Positions 41,853 through 51,695 are shown, counted from the stretch's first letter. The stretch: 64,000 nucleotides of DNA from Paractinoplanes tereljensis (GCF_016862435.1 NZ_BOMY01000051.1:124001-188000); one strand, 5' to 3'. Translations and numbers: made by a program. The notes: a model not told the origin generated them from the sequence alone.

Positions 41853-42848
41853 ATGAAAATCCCCCGACCGGCCCTTGCCGTCGGCGTCGTCGTGGCGCTG
41901 CTCGGTGCCGGCATGATCGCGCACGCCTCGACCGCCGAGGCGTTCGCGGCCACCCCCAAGGCCACCGTCCTCAACTACCTCAAGTCGATCACCGGCACGT
42001 CGATCGTCTCCGGGCAGCACAACAAGGAACCGGCCACCTCGCCCGGCCAGTACACCCAGCAGGTGCACGACATCACCGGGCAGTGGCCGGGCCTGTGGGG
42101 CGGCGACATGATGTTCCGCTCCGACGACATCGCCAACCGGCAGCGCGTGATCGACCAGGCCAAGACCGAGTGGCAGAACGGCTCGCTTGTCGCGCTGACC
42201 TGGCACGCCTGCTCCCCCACGGTCGGCCGCACCTGTGAGTTCGACGGCGGCGTCAAGACCGGCATCACCGCCGCCCAGTTCCAGCAGATCGTCACCGGCG
42301 GCACCGCGCTCAACACCACGTGGCGCAGCCGGATGGCCGAGGTGGTGCCGTACCTGAAGCAGCTCAAGGACGCCGGCATCCCGGTGCTGTGGCGCCCGTT
42401 CCACGAGATGAACGAGACGTGGAACTGGTGGGGCGGCCGCCCCGGCACCAACGGCGGCGCCAAGATCTACCAGCAGATGAAGGACTACTTCGACAGCCAG
42501 GGCCTGGACAACCTGATCTGGGTCTGGAACGTCCAGGACAACCCGGCCGGTGGCTGGTCGCAGTACTACCCCGGCAGCAACTACGTGGACGTAGTCTCCC
42601 TCGACGCCTGGTACAAGAACTACCCGTCCACCGCGGACTACCAGCAGATCCAGACGATCGCGGCGGGCAAGCCGATCGCGATAGCCGAGATGGGCAAGCT
42701 CCCGAACGCGTCCCTGCTGACCAGCCAGCCACGCTGGGCGTACTTCATGATCTGGTCCGAACAGCTACGAGGCAACAACACCAACGCCGAGATCCAGGCC
42801 GCGTACTTCCACGCCCGGGTACTGAACCAGGGCGAGGTCCACTTCTGA
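41853..42848 (+). CDS. Secreted GH26 beta-mannanase
   Basis: 331 aa; ATG with ACGGAGG before it. Sec signal peptide about residues 1-32 (ALAVGVVVALLGAGMIA...AEAFA). GH26 barrel with the acid/base E185 in RPFHEMNETWNWW and the nucleophile E279 in IAIAEMGK. Cys120 and Cys128 likely form a disulfide. It has no binding module. It cuts beta-1,4-mannan outside the cell into fragments taken up by the linked transporter. Last gene of the operon, followed by a strong terminator. Confidence 0.92.
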   Translation: MKIPRPALAVGVVVALLGAGMIAHASTAEAFAATPKATVLNYLKSITGTSIVSGQHNKEPATSPGQYTQQVHDITGQWPGLWGGDMMFRSDDIANRQRVIDQAKTEWQNGSLVALTWHACSPTVGRTCEFDGGVKTGITAAQFQQIVTGGTALNTTWRSRMAEVVPYLKQLKDAGIPVLWRPFHEMNETWNWWGGRPGTNGGAKIYQQMKDYFDSQGLDNLIWVWNVQDNPAGGWSQYYPGSNYVDVVSLDAWYKNYPSTADYQQIQTIAAGKPIAIAEMGKLPNASLLTSQPRWAYFMIWSEQLRGNNTNAEIQAAYFHARVLNQGEVHF

Positions 42849-42854
42849 CCCAAA

Positions 42855-42882
42855 GCCGCCCGGGACGAAGGTCCCGGGCGGC
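42855..42882 (+). terminator. Terminator after mannan operon
   Basis: Perfect 12-bp stem GCCGCCCGGGAC / GTCCCGGGCGGC with a GAAG tetraloop, 6 bp after the GH26 stop. No T tract, as is common in GC-rich actinomycetes. Confidence 0.8.
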
Positions 42883-42911
42883 CCCCGACTGTCTGTCGAG
42901 GATCTGACTGG

Positions 42912-45900
42912 GTGCCCAGCCGCGGTTACCAGCAGGATGGCGAGGTGCGGAAATCCTCGCGGTCCTCGATGACGACGGTGGTCACGGCGCTGATGGCCGC
43001 AGCAGTGGCGACCACGGTGGCCGACGTATTCGGTCTGGATATCACGGCCGGAAACCTCTGGACCCCAGTCGCGCTGGCCGGCGCTACGGCTCTCATCGCG
43101 TTTGCACTCACCCCGGGCGAGCGTGGTCGGCAGCAACCCACGCCGTGGGATCTCGACGAGGCGACCGACCGGCTGGCCGATGCCGAACGCCGACGGATCG
43201 GGACCGACCGGCTCGGCCGGTACCAGGAGGCGAGCCTGGTCACGGCCCTCTGGCGCGATCCGTCGGGCCCACGTCCGCTCGAACTCCACGACGATCCGGC
43301 CGCCCAGATGGCAGATATCTTCCGGCACCTGTCCTCGCGGCGTCTGTGCATCGTCGGTGCCCCCGGCTCGGGAAAGTCGACGCTGGTACTGGCCCTCGTC
43401 GAGGGTCTGCTGCGCAACCGGCGCCCCGAGGATCCGGTGCCGGTGCTGCTGCCCCTGGCCGGCTGGGACCCGCGTTCGGAGCCGCCGGAGGCCTGGGTCA
43501 GCCGCCAACTCGCCGAGATGTTCCCGATGCTGGCCACGTCCGGCGAGCAGGCGGCGTCGATGCTGGTGTCGGACGGCCGGGTCCTGCCCGTGCTGGACGG
43601 CCTCGACGAGTTGCCGGCCGATCTGCGAAGCGCGGCTCTGGCCCGCCTGGCCGGCTCCCGGCTGGCCCGCCGCCCCTACGTGCTGACCAGCCGGACCGAC
43701 GCGTTCGACCAGGCGGTGGAGTCGACCGCCTACCCACTGGACATCCCGATCATCGAGCTGCTCCCGGTCACCGCGCAGGTGGCCGTCGACTACCTGCACC
43801 GGCATCAGAGCGCGGACGACCGGCGCTGGGATCCGGTGCTGGCGGAACTGAACGCCGATCCGGACGGGCTGCTCGCCCAGGCGTTGTCCGCGCCCTGGGC
43901 GGCGTACGCCATTCGGAAGGCCTACTCGAGCCGTTCCACCGATCCGGCCGAACTGGTGGACTACGACCGGTTCCCGTCGGTGGCGGCGCTGGCAGGTCAT
44001 CTGCTCGACGTCTGGCTCGACAGCCCGGTGCGTGGCCCCGACGTGGACCCGCACGGACGGCGGCGGGCGCGGTTCGAACCGGCCACGACCCGGCGTTCGC
44101 TGGCCTGGCTGGCCGATCATCTGCGGGACACCGGCCAATTGCAGGTCGCGTGGTGGGACCTGGGACAGGCGCTGCCCCGCCCATTCCGGGTGGGCACCTA
44201 CTGGCCTTTCCTGGCCGCCCTGCTTCTGCTGCCCTTCGACCAGCGGGTCGCGGCGGCGGTCGGGTTCACGGCGGCCGTGCTGGTTCTCCTCGACCAGTCC
44301 CGCGGACCGGAACCGCGACAGCTGGCCCGGCCGGCGATCCGGCGAACGGCAGTCCGCAGCGCGGCCGGTCTCGGCTTCGCGGCCGCCCTGGCCACGCCGA
44401 TCACGTTGCTGTACCGGCCGTCGCCGGTCAGCACGTCGTCGCTGGCGGTGGCCATGGTGCCGGTCCTGGTCGCGGTCCTGCTCTATGCGGTCGTGGACGG
44501 CGCCGCCGCGCCCGTCGCCGAGCCCGGTGGAACCTTCGCCGAGCAGCTTCGCCGGGACCGCCACGCCCTCTGGATCCGGAGCGCCGCGGCCGCGGTGGTG
44601 GCCGGCGCCTGGGCCTGGGCCATGGTGATGGAGACCGTCGGCTATCGGGTGCCGGCCGCCGCGGTGGCCGCCGCCGTCACCGCCGGGCTGGTGGTCGTGA
44701 CCGGCAATGCCTCCGGGCGGTTCGCTGTCACCCGCGTCTGGCTGGCACTTCGCGGCCGGCTGCCCTGGCGGCTGATCACCTTCATCGGGCACGCCAACCA
44801 CATCGGCGTGCTGCGGTCGGAGGCCGGGCACATCGAGTTCCGCTACGCGAGCCTGCAGGGCATGTTCGCCTCGACGCCGGCCGCCGGTCGCGGGCCGGCG
44901 ATCGAACCGGATCTGGCCCGGGCGGTCGTCGAGGAGGTGTGCGTGCTGCCCGAGGTGGCGGTGCGGCTCGCCGCGGACGACTCGGCCCGGGGTGAGATCG
45001 AGGAGCGGGCCCGGGTGATCCTCGCCGAGCGGCCGGACGAGGTGCTCGGCCGGGGCCAGGAGGACCTGGTCCGCTACCGGCTGGCCCACGACCGGCTGGT
45101 GCAGGCGGTCGGCCGGCCGGGCTGGACCCGGCTCGCCCCGGCCTACCGGATCGTGGCCGGGCTGTCGCTGTCGCTTGTCGTTCTCGGGGCGGGGCTGCGG
45201 TTCCTGCCGCGCCTCGGATTCGTCGTGGTCGCGGGCGTGGCGCTGGTCGTCGCCGGTGTCCTTCTCACCCGGGCCTGGCGCCATCACCGGCGCCGATCCG
45301 GCTGGGCGAAGCGGGGTCCACGCTGGTGGGACGTGGCCTGGCCGGTGCTGGCCGCGATCGTCGCCGGGGCCGCCTTCGTCGTACCGGAAAAGCACGCGCA
45401 CGGCCCGGAAGTCCTGGCCGCACTGTTCGTCGTGGCGGTGTGCTGGCCGCTGGCGATGGTGGCGGCGCTGCTGAGCCGGCCGCACGAGCGGGTGCTGCGG
45501 AGGCTGGCCGCCGACGACCCGGCCTACTGGCCGGACGCGCCCGGCACCGGGCAGCTGCGCACGGCCGCCGAGCAGGCCCGGCAGGACTGGATCACGGCGC
45601 TCGCCCGGCTCGGGGTGATGCCGCTGCTGCGGGACCAGCTGGCCGCGAACACCGGCCTGTTCAGCACCGTGCTGCCCCGGTTCGATCCCAGCCGGCTCGG
45701 CGGGGTCAGCCGGGTCGACCAGCTCGTCGAGACCGCGGCGACCCGGCAGCTGAGTCGCTACCTGCGGGATCTGAGCAGCATCAGCGTCGGGATCAGCGGG
45801 TCGCGCGGCGCCGGCAAGAGCACGGTGCTGCAGCGCTTCTGCACCGCCCAGTTCACCCGGACCGCGGAGGACCTGTTGCTGCTGGTGCCGGCGCCGACGG

Positions 45901-47297
45901 CGTACGACCGGCGGGAGTTCTTGATTCATCTTTTCGCGGAGATCTGCGAGCAGGTGGTGGGCGACGACGAGAGCGGCCGGGAACCGCGAAGGATGCTCGG
46001 CGCGGCGGTGCGGGCGTTGCCCGGGGTGCTCGTCGTCGGCGGTCTGGTCACGGCGTTGCTGGCCTGGGCCTGGCCCCGGGTCGTGTCGGCCGCGCAGCTG
46101 TTCACCATGGGACAGCGCACGGCGGTCATCGCCGGTGGGCTCGCCGCCACCGCTCTCGGCCTCGTCCTGGCGCTGCTGACCAGCCGGAGTGGAGACCGCA
46201 GCGCCCAACGATCGGCCACCACCCAGCAGATGGCCGCCGCTCAGCTGCGCCGGTTGCGCTATCAACTCAGCACCACGGCCATCCGCGGCGGCAAGATCGG
46301 GCTGCCGGCCGGCGCGGAGTTCAACGCCTCGGCGAACACCCAGCGGACCGAACTGCAGCGCAGTTACCCCGAGCTGGTGGCCGACTTCCGCGAACTGCTG
46401 CAACAGGTCGCCCTGGAACGGCGCAGCGTCGGCCGCCGGGTCATCATCGGGATCGACGAACTCGACAAGATCGCCTCGGCCGCCGACGCCGAACGCTTCC
46501 TCAACGACCTCAAGGTCATCTTCGGCATTCCCGGCTGCTACTTCCTGGTCGCCGTGTCCGACGACGCGCTGGTGGCGTTCGACCGGCGGGCCCTGGCCGT
46601 GCGCACCACCTTCGACAGTGCGTTCGACCAGATCATCTCGGTGCCGCCGCTGGCCCTCGACGAGGCGCGGGAGCTGCTGAGCCTGCGCGGGGTCCTGCTG
46701 CCCGAGCCGTACCTGTGGTTGTGTCACGCCCTGTCCGGTGGTTTGCCCCGGGACCTGCTCCGCTCGGTCCTGCAACTCGCCACGGTGTCCACCGACCCGA
46801 ACGACGAGCTGCCGGACCTGGCCCGCAAGCTGATCGAGAGCGACGTCCGCTCGGTGCTGCGCGCGCAACTGCATCAGGCCGAGGTCGCGACCGACCCGGC
46901 CCGCCCGGCGGTGACCGCGTGGCTGGCACTGGGCGCCGACGGCCAGACGTCCGGCGCGGTCCTGGAACGGATGGTCGAGTCGGCCCCGGTCCTCGACAGC
47001 AAGAGCACGCTGACCCAGCTGGTCAGCCAATCGTGCGGCTACGCCCGCTATGCGGCGACGCTGGTCCAGACCTTCGCCGACGAGGCCACGGCCGCCGTCG
47101 ACTGGCTGCGCGAGGGGCAGCACAGCACGAACATCGACCTGCTGGCCTCGGCCCGCGCGCAGCTGTCAATCAGCACGGATTCGGCGCTGACCCGGGTCGA
47201 GCGGTTCCGGGAGGAGGCACCGTTCCTCACCGCGTCGACGCCCGGCGACGGCCAGCTCCGGGTGAACGGCGCAACCGCTCCGCCGCACCTCAACTGA
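42912..47297 (+). CDS. Double P-loop NTPase membrane protein (NACHT-like plus KAP-like)
   Basis: 1461 aa, GTG start with GAGGAT about 8 bp upstream (ATG 42969 possible). Two N-terminal hydrophobic segments precede a NACHT-like domain: Walker A GAPGSGKST (149-157), Walker B LPVLDGLDELP (225-235) and sensor-like VLTSRTD (257-263). About nine membrane segments follow between residues 430 and 857. The second NTPase has Walker A GSRGAGKST (963-971), two membrane helices (about 1035-1092) inserted before Walker B IIGIDELDK (1178-1186), and FLVAVSDDAL. An insertion of membrane helices between the Walker motifs is the mark of KAP NTPases (PifA family, phage exclusion). Single gene between two sugar operons; a defence or membrane-stress role is inferred. 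Confidence 0.75.
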   Translation: MPSRGYQQDGEVRKSSRSSMTTVVTALMAAAVATTVADVFGLDITAGNLWTPVALAGATALIAFALTPGERGRQQPTPWDLDEATDRLADAERRRIGTDRLGRYQEASLVTALWRDPSGPRPLELHDDPAAQMADIFRHLSSRRLCIVGAPGSGKSTLVLALVEGLLRNRRPEDPVPVLLPLAGWDPRSEPPEAWVSRQLAEMFPMLATSGEQAASMLVSDGRVLPVLDGLDELPADLRSAALARLAGSRLARRPYVLTSRTDAFDQAVESTAYPLDIPIIELLPVTAQVAVDYLHRHQSADDRRWDPVLAELNADPDGLLAQALSAPWAAYAIRKAYSSRSTDPAELVDYDRFPSVAALAGHLLDVWLDSPVRGPDVDPHGRRRARFEPATTRRSLAWLADHLRDTGQLQVAWWDLGQALPRPFRVGTYWPFLAALLLLPFDQRVAAAVGFTAAVLVLLDQSRGPEPRQLARPAIRRTAVRSAAGLGFAAALATPITLLYRPSPVSTSSLAVAMVPVLVAVLLYAVVDGAAAPVAEPGGTFAEQLRRDRHALWIRSAAAAVVAGAWAWAMVMETVGYRVPAAAVAAAVTAGLVVVTGNASGRFAVTRVWLALRGRLPWRLITFIGHANHIGVLRSEAGHIEFRYASLQGMFASTPAAGRGPAIEPDLARAVVEEVCVLPEVAVRLAADDSARGEIEERARVILAERPDEVLGRGQEDLVRYRLAHDRLVQAVGRPGWTRLAPAYRIVAGLSLSLVVLGAGLRFLPRLGFVVVAGVALVVAGVLLTRAWRHHRRRSGWAKRGPRWWDVAWPVLAAIVAGAAFVVPEKHAHGPEVLAALFVVAVCWPLAMVAALLSRPHERVLRRLAADDPAYWPDAPGTGQLRTAAEQARQDWITALARLGVMPLLRDQLAANTGLFSTVLPRFDPSRLGGVSRVDQLVETAATRQLSRYLRDLSSISVGISGSRGAGKSTVLQRFCTAQFTRTAEDLLLLVPAPTAYDRREFLIHLFAEICEQVVGDDESGREPRRMLGAAVRALPGVLVVGGLVTALLAWAWPRVVSAAQLFTMGQRTAVIAGGLAATALGLVLALLTSRSGDRSAQRSATTQQMAAAQLRRLRYQLSTTAIRGGKIGLPAGAEFNASANTQRTELQRSYPELVADFRELLQQVALERRSVGRRVIIGIDELDKIASAADAERFLNDLKVIFGIPGCYFLVAVSDDALVAFDRRALAVRTTFDSAFDQIISVPPLALDEARELLSLRGVLLPEPYLWLCHALSGGLPRDLLRSVLQLATVSTDPNDELPDLARKLIESDVRSVLRAQLHQAEVATDPARPAVTAWLALGADGQTSGAVLERMVESAPVLDSKSTLTQLVSQSCGYARYAATLVQTFADEATAAVDWLREGQHSTNIDLLASARAQLSISTDSALTRVERFREEAPFLTASTPGDGQLRVNGATAPPHLN

Positions 47298-47299
47298 TC

Positions 47300-48373
47300 T
47301 CAGGCCTCGCCGAGGACGTTCTGGACGCCGGCCACCGCGGCGCCTCGGGCCCAGTCGTTGAAGGTCAGGGGGGTGGTGACCACGTCCAGGACGCAGCGCT
47401 GGACCTCGTGCGGGCCGGGGCGCAGGCGGTCGGCTATCACCTCGGCCAGGGCGGGGGACGCGGTCAGCGCGGCGATGTCCTCGCCGGCCAGCACGATGCA
47501 GGTGGTCTGCAGGGCGCCGGCGAAAGTCGCCACCACGTGGCCGAGCGCGCGGGCGGCGGCGTCATCGAGACCGGCGCCGCGTTTTTGCAGGTCCTCGCGG
47601 TTGAGGTAGGCGGCGGCGCAGCCGGCGTGGCCCAGGGTGCAGCGCGGGCCCCGCGAGTCGATCGGTGAGTGGGCCAGCAGGTGCCCGTTGTCGATCAGCT
47701 GCTCCACCGCTATGCCCTCGCGGACCACGCCGAAGCCGAGGCCGGCGCCGACCGTGATGACGCCGAAGGTGGCGTGGGTGCGGCCGGCGCCGAACCACAG
47801 CTGTTCGCGGGCCAGGGCGGTGACGTCGTTGGTGACGATCACCGGCAGGCCGGTGCGCGCGCCGAGCGGGCCGGCCAGGTCGACCTCGCTCCAACCCAGG
47901 AAGGTGCCCTCGCGCACGACCGCACGGTCGGCCACCACGCCGCCGACGGCGACGCCGATGCCGTCCAGCGACGGGACCCGGCGGGCCAGCCTCGTGGTCA
48001 GCTGGGCCAGCACCCGGATGGCGGCCGGGACCGGCACGCCGCCGCCGGCATCCGGGCCGGGCAGCGCGGCCCGGGCGGTGGCCCGGACGTTGCCGAACAT
48101 GTCGCAGACCACGCCGTACGCGGTGTCGGCGGTCAGTTTGAAGCCGGCCACGTGCCGGGCGCTGGGCACCGCGGTGAGGATCTGGCGCGGGCGGCCGATG
48201 GCCGTCTCCGGTTCCAGGGCCTCGGACGCCATGCCGCCGTCGACAAGCGCGCGGGCCAGCCGGGACATCGAGGCGTAGGAAAGTTTGAGCCGGTCGCCGA
48301 GGTCCTGGCGGGTCGCCGGGCCGTGGACCAGGAGGTGTCGCGTCACGGCGAGCTCCCCGGCGGACAAGGTCAT
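47300..48373 (-). CDS. ROK family transcriptional repressor
   Basis: 357 aa. The N-terminal winged helix about residues 5-55 (ATRQDLGDRLKLSYASMSRL) is followed by a ROK domain with VAVGGVV and ITVGAGLGFGVV. The zinc motif is degenerate (CTLGHAGCAA rather than CxCGxxGC), and the catalytic kinase segment is lost, as in regulators that only bind sugar. Divergent from the alpha-galactoside transport operon with a ROK-like palindrome (48417-48443) over its promoter. Probably represses that operon until a galactoside is present. Confidence 0.85.
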   Translation of the reverse strand: MTLSAGELAVTRHLLVHGPATRQDLGDRLKLSYASMSRLARALVDGGMASEALEPETAIGRPRQILTAVPSARHVAGFKLTADTAYGVVCDMFGNVRATARAALPGPDAGGGVPVPAAIRVLAQLTTRLARRVPSLDGIGVAVGGVVADRAVVREGTFLGWSEVDLAGPLGARTGLPVIVTNDVTALAREQLWFGAGRTHATFGVITVGAGLGFGVVREGIAVEQLIDNGHLLAHSPIDSRGPRCTLGHAGCAAAYLNREDLQKRGAGLDDAAARALGHVVATFAGALQTTCIVLAGEDIAALTASPALAEVIADRLRPGPHEVQRCVLDVVTTPLTFNDWARGAAVAGVQNVLGEA

Positions 48374-48395
48374 GGAACCAGTCTACGAGTGACCC

Positions 48396-48443
48396 TTGTC
48401 ACAGGGAGATCGGAGGCTTATTTTCAATCTGGTTGCAAATAAG
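48396..48443 (+). promoter_or_regulatory. Galactoside-operon promoter with ROK operator
   Basis: TTGTCA (48396-48401), a 17-bp spacer, then TATTTT (48419-48424) form a good sigma-70 type promoter. The inverted repeat CTTATTT (48417-48423) / AAATAAG (48437-48443) with a 13-bp gap overlaps the -10 box. Such AT-rich spaced repeats are the known form of ROK operators. Confidence 0.7.
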
Positions 48444-48470
48444 TCGCCGACTGCGAGGAGGCAGCTCCCC

Positions 48471-49370
48471 ATGGCGATCAGCACCGCTCCCCCACGCCCG
48501 CGCCGCCGGGACGACACCCGGCTGGCCATCGCGTTCATCGCACCCGCACTGATCGGCTTCCTCGTCTTCATGGTCTGGCCGACCCTGCGCGGCATCTATC
48601 TCAGCTTCACCAAGTTCAACCTGCTCACCCCGCCGGAGTTCAACGGCCTGGACAACTACGTCCGGATGGTCCAGGACCCGGTCTTCTGGAACTCGCTGAA
48701 GGTCACCGTCTACTACGTGTTCGTCAACATCGTCATCCAGACGGTGTTCGCGCTGGTCATCGCGGTGATGATGCAGCGGCTCACCAAGCGCACCTGGCTT
48801 CGCGGCGTCATCCTCACGCCGTACCTGGTGTCCAATGTGGTGGCCGCGATGGTGTTCCTGTGGATCCTCGACTACCAGCTCGGCATCGGTAACAAGGTGA
48901 TCGAGATGATCGGGCTGGACCGCATCGCGTTCCTGTCCGACAGCGCCTGGGTGATCCCGACCATCGCGCTGATCAACGTGTGGCGGCACGTCGGTTACAC
49001 CGCCCTGCTCATCTTCGCCGGGCTGCAGACCATTCCGGAGACGATGTACGAGGCCGGCCGGATGGACGGGGCCAGCGAGATCACCATGATGCGCCGGATC
49101 ACCATTCCGCTGCTGCGGCCGATCCTGGCGCTGGTCCTGATCATCACGGTGGTCGGGTCGTTCCAGGTCTTCGACACCGTCGCGATCACCACCCGCGGCG
49201 GGCCGGTCGACTCGTCCCGGGTCCTGCAGTACTACATCTACGACATGGCGTTCGGGCGCTTCCAGTTCGGATACGCGTCGGCCATGTCGGTGGCCCTCCT
49301 GATCATTCTGGTGATCGTCACGTTCGTGCAGTACCGGCTGACCCGCGCCGAGTCGTCGGACCTGAGCTGA
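48471..49370 (+). CDS. ABC sugar permease, MalF-like
   Basis: 299 aa, ATG with GAGGAGG 9 bp upstream. Basic N-terminus, then six membrane helices (first: IAFIAPALIGFLVFMVW). EAA loop YEAGRMDGASEITMMRRITI. First gene of the operon ending with GH36 at 53785, so import of alpha-galactosides such as raffinose-type or galactomannan fragments is likely. Needs an ATPase from elsewhere. Confidence 0.88.
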   Translation: MAISTAPPRPRRRDDTRLAIAFIAPALIGFLVFMVWPTLRGIYLSFTKFNLLTPPEFNGLDNYVRMVQDPVFWNSLKVTVYYVFVNIVIQTVFALVIAVMMQRLTKRTWLRGVILTPYLVSNVVAAMVFLWILDYQLGIGNKVIEMIGLDRIAFLSDSAWVIPTIALINVWRHVGYTALLIFAGLQTIPETMYEAGRMDGASEITMMRRITIPLLRPILALVLIITVVGSFQVFDTVAITTRGGPVDSSRVLQYYIYDMAFGRFQFGYASAMSVALLIILVIVTFVQYRLTRAESSDLS

Positions 49371-49383
49371 GGAGGAGGACGCC

Positions 49384-50325
49384 ATGTCCACCACCACCAC
49401 GCCGATCGCCGTACCGGCCGGCCGTACCGCCGAAGCCCCACCGCCGCGGCGACCGATCAACATCGGCCGTACCCTCGCCTGGGTCTTCATGGTTTTGGTT
49501 ATCGTCGCCAGCCTGTTCCCGTTCTACTGGATGCTGCGCACGGCTCTGTCCAGCAACAACGCGCTCTACGCCGGGTCCGACAGCGTGCTGCCGGTGCAAT
49601 TTTCCTGGGGTGGTTTCGAGCGGGTCTTCGGGCTGCAGACCGGGCAGGAGGCGATCGACGCCGGCGGCGCCGGGCAGCCGATCGCGTTCTGGCACTACCT
49701 GCTCAACTCGGTGATCGTGTCCACTCTGGTCACCGGCGGGCAGGTGTTCTTCTCGGCGATGGCCGCGTACGCCTTCGCCCGCCTGCAATGGCGGCACCGG
49801 GAGAAGGTCTTCGGGTTCTTCCTGGCCGGCCTGATGATCCCGGCGATCTTCACGCTGCTGCCGAACTTCGTGCTGATCAAGCAGTTGGGCCTGGTCGACA
49901 CCCTGCTCGGGGTGGGGTTGCCGACCATGCTGATGACCCCGTTCGCGGTCTTCTTCCTGCGGCAGTTCTTCCTCGGCATCTCCCGTGAGGTGGAGGAAGC
50001 GGCGCTGGTCGAGGGCGCGTCGAAGGTGCGGGTCTTCTTCCGGCTGATCCTGCCGATGTCGTCGGCGCCGCTCGCCACCCTGGCGATCCTGACCTACATC
50101 ACCTCGTGGAACGACTACTTCTGGCCGTTGATGGTCAGTTACACCGACCGGTCGCGGGTGCTCACCGTGGCGCTCGGGGTCTTCAAGTCGCAGACCCCGC
50201 AGACCGGGCCGGACTGGGCCGGGCTGATGGCCGCGACGCTGGTCGCGGCGCTCCCGATGCTCGTGCTGTTCCTGTTCTTCGCCAAGCGCATCGTCAATTC
50301 CATCGGCTTCAGCGGGATCAAGTGA
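49384..50325 (+). CDS. ABC sugar permease, MalG-like
   Basis: 313 aa, 13 bp after the previous gene with GAGGAGGAC as ribosome site. Cytoplasmic Thr/Pro-rich tail, then six helices. EAA loop EEAALVEGASKVRVFFRLIL. An inserted loop in the first periplasmic region (FGLQTGQEAIDAGGAGQP) makes it longer than the 38657 permease. The stop overlaps the start of the binding protein (TGATG). Confidence 0.88.
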   Translation: MSTTTTPIAVPAGRTAEAPPPRRPINIGRTLAWVFMVLVIVASLFPFYWMLRTALSSNNALYAGSDSVLPVQFSWGGFERVFGLQTGQEAIDAGGAGQPIAFWHYLLNSVIVSTLVTGGQVFFSAMAAYAFARLQWRHREKVFGFFLAGLMIPAIFTLLPNFVLIKQLGLVDTLLGVGLPTMLMTPFAVFFLRQFFLGISREVEEAALVEGASKVRVFFRLILPMSSAPLATLAILTYITSWNDYFWPLMVSYTDRSRVLTVALGVFKSQTPQTGPDWAGLMAATLVAALPMLVLFLFFAKRIVNSIGFSGIK

Positions 50326-51695
50326 TGAGAAAGTTTGCGGCTTTTATGATGACAGCGCTTCTGGCCGGCTGCGGCTGGAGCGGCGCCGACGCCGCCACGT
50401 CAAGCGGCGGCGGAACCATCGAATACTGGCTGTGGGACTCCGGTCAGCAGCCCGGCTACCAGAAATGCGCCGACGAGTTCGCCGCCGCCAACCCCGGCCT
50501 GCGGGTGCACATCTCGCAGTACGGCTGGGACGTCTACTGGTCGAAACTGACCGCCGGCTTCATCGCCGACACCGCGCCCGACGTCTTCACCGACCACCTC
50601 GCCAAGTACGCCCAGTTCGTCGACCTCAAGGTGCTGCGCCCGCTGGACAACCTGGCCCCGACCAGCGACCTCGCCGACTCCGACTACCAGCCCGGCCTGG
50701 CCGAGCTCTGGAAAGGACAGGACGGCAAACGGTACGGCGCGCCGAAGGACTGGGACACCATCGCCATGTTCTACGACCGGGCCGAACTCAAGGACGCCGG
50801 CGTCGACCCGGCCTCGCTGAACACGCTGATCTGGAACCCCACCGACGGCGGCACGTTCGAGAAACTCGTCGCCCACCTGACGGTCGACACCAACGGCATC
50901 CGAGGCGACGAGGCCGGTTTCAATCCTCGTAGTATTCGCATCCACGGGCTGAGCTCGGAGGGTTCCGGCGGGGCCGGTTGGGGCCAGACCCAATGGTCGG
51001 CCTTCGCCGGAAGCGCCGGCTGGCAGGCCACCGACAAAAATCCCTGGGGTACGCGCTTCAACCTCGATTCCCCGGAACTGCAACAGACCCTGAACTGGTA
51101 TTTCGGGCTGGCTCGTAAGGGATACATGCCGACCTACGAGGAGATCGGCGGCGCCAACGCGATCGGCACCGACAAGCAGATCCAGTCCGGCATCGCCGCG
51201 ATGGGACTGAGCGGATCGTGGATGATCTCGACGTTCAGCAAGCTGACCGACGCGACCGGCGCGAAACTCGACATCGGCCTGGCACCCACCCCGATCGGCC
51301 CGAGCGGCAAGCGGGCGTCGATGTTCAACGGCCTCGCCGACTCGATAACCACACTCTCCAAGCACCCGGACAACGCCGCCAAGTGGGTCAAGTTCATGGC
51401 CGGCGCCCAGTGCCAGGACATCATCGGCCGCTCCGGGGTGGTGTTCCCGGCCCGGCCGGCGGCCACCGACCTGGCCATCGCCTACAACCGCGACGAACGC
51501 AAGCTCGACGTCACGCCGTTCACCGACCAGGTGAAGGACAAGACCACGTTCCTGTTCCCGGTCACCTCCAACGCCGCCGATATCCTCGCTCTGATGAACC
51601 CCCGGATGGACGCGGTCTACATCGGCAGTGCCCCGGTCTCCTCACTCACCGCGGTCAACGACCAGCTCAACAAGCTGTTCGAGGTCGCGCAGTGA
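50325..51695 (+). CDS. ABC sugar-binding lipoprotein (galactoside operon)
   Basis: 456 aa. Lipoprotein signal MRKFAAFMMTALLAGC with Cys16. Two-lobed solute-binding protein; IEYWLWDSGQQPGYQKCADEF opens the first lobe, and MGLSGSWMISTFSKL is the conserved late segment. Here the binding protein follows the two permeases, the reverse of the mannan operon. The stop overlaps the GH36 start (GTGA). Its ligand is probably an alpha-galactoside, inferred from GH36. Confidence 0.87.
   Translation: MRKFAAFMMTALLAGCGWSGADAATSSGGGTIEYWLWDSGQQPGYQKCADEFAAANPGLRVHISQYGWDVYWSKLTAGFIADTAPDVFTDHLAKYAQFVDLKVLRPLDNLAPTSDLADSDYQPGLAELWKGQDGKRYGAPKDWDTIAMFYDRAELKDAGVDPASLNTLIWNPTDGGTFEKLVAHLTVDTNGIRGDEAGFNPRSIRIHGLSSEGSGGAGWGQTQWSAFAGSAGWQATDKNPWGTRFNLDSPELQQTLNWYFGLARKGYMPTYEEIGGANAIGTDKQIQSGIAAMGLSGSWMISTFSKLTDATGAKLDIGLAPTPIGPSGKRASMFNGLADSITTLSKHPDNAAKWVKFMAGAQCQDIIGRSGVVFPARPAATDLAIAYNRDERKLDVTPFTDQVKDKTTFLFPVTSNAADILALMNPRMDAVYIGSAPVSSLTAVNDQLNKLFEVAQ

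Noticed and set aside
42765..47123. Very long open frame on the minus strand opposite the double-NTPase gene
   Set aside because: Same type of shadow; the plus-strand frame has two full Walker A/B sets.
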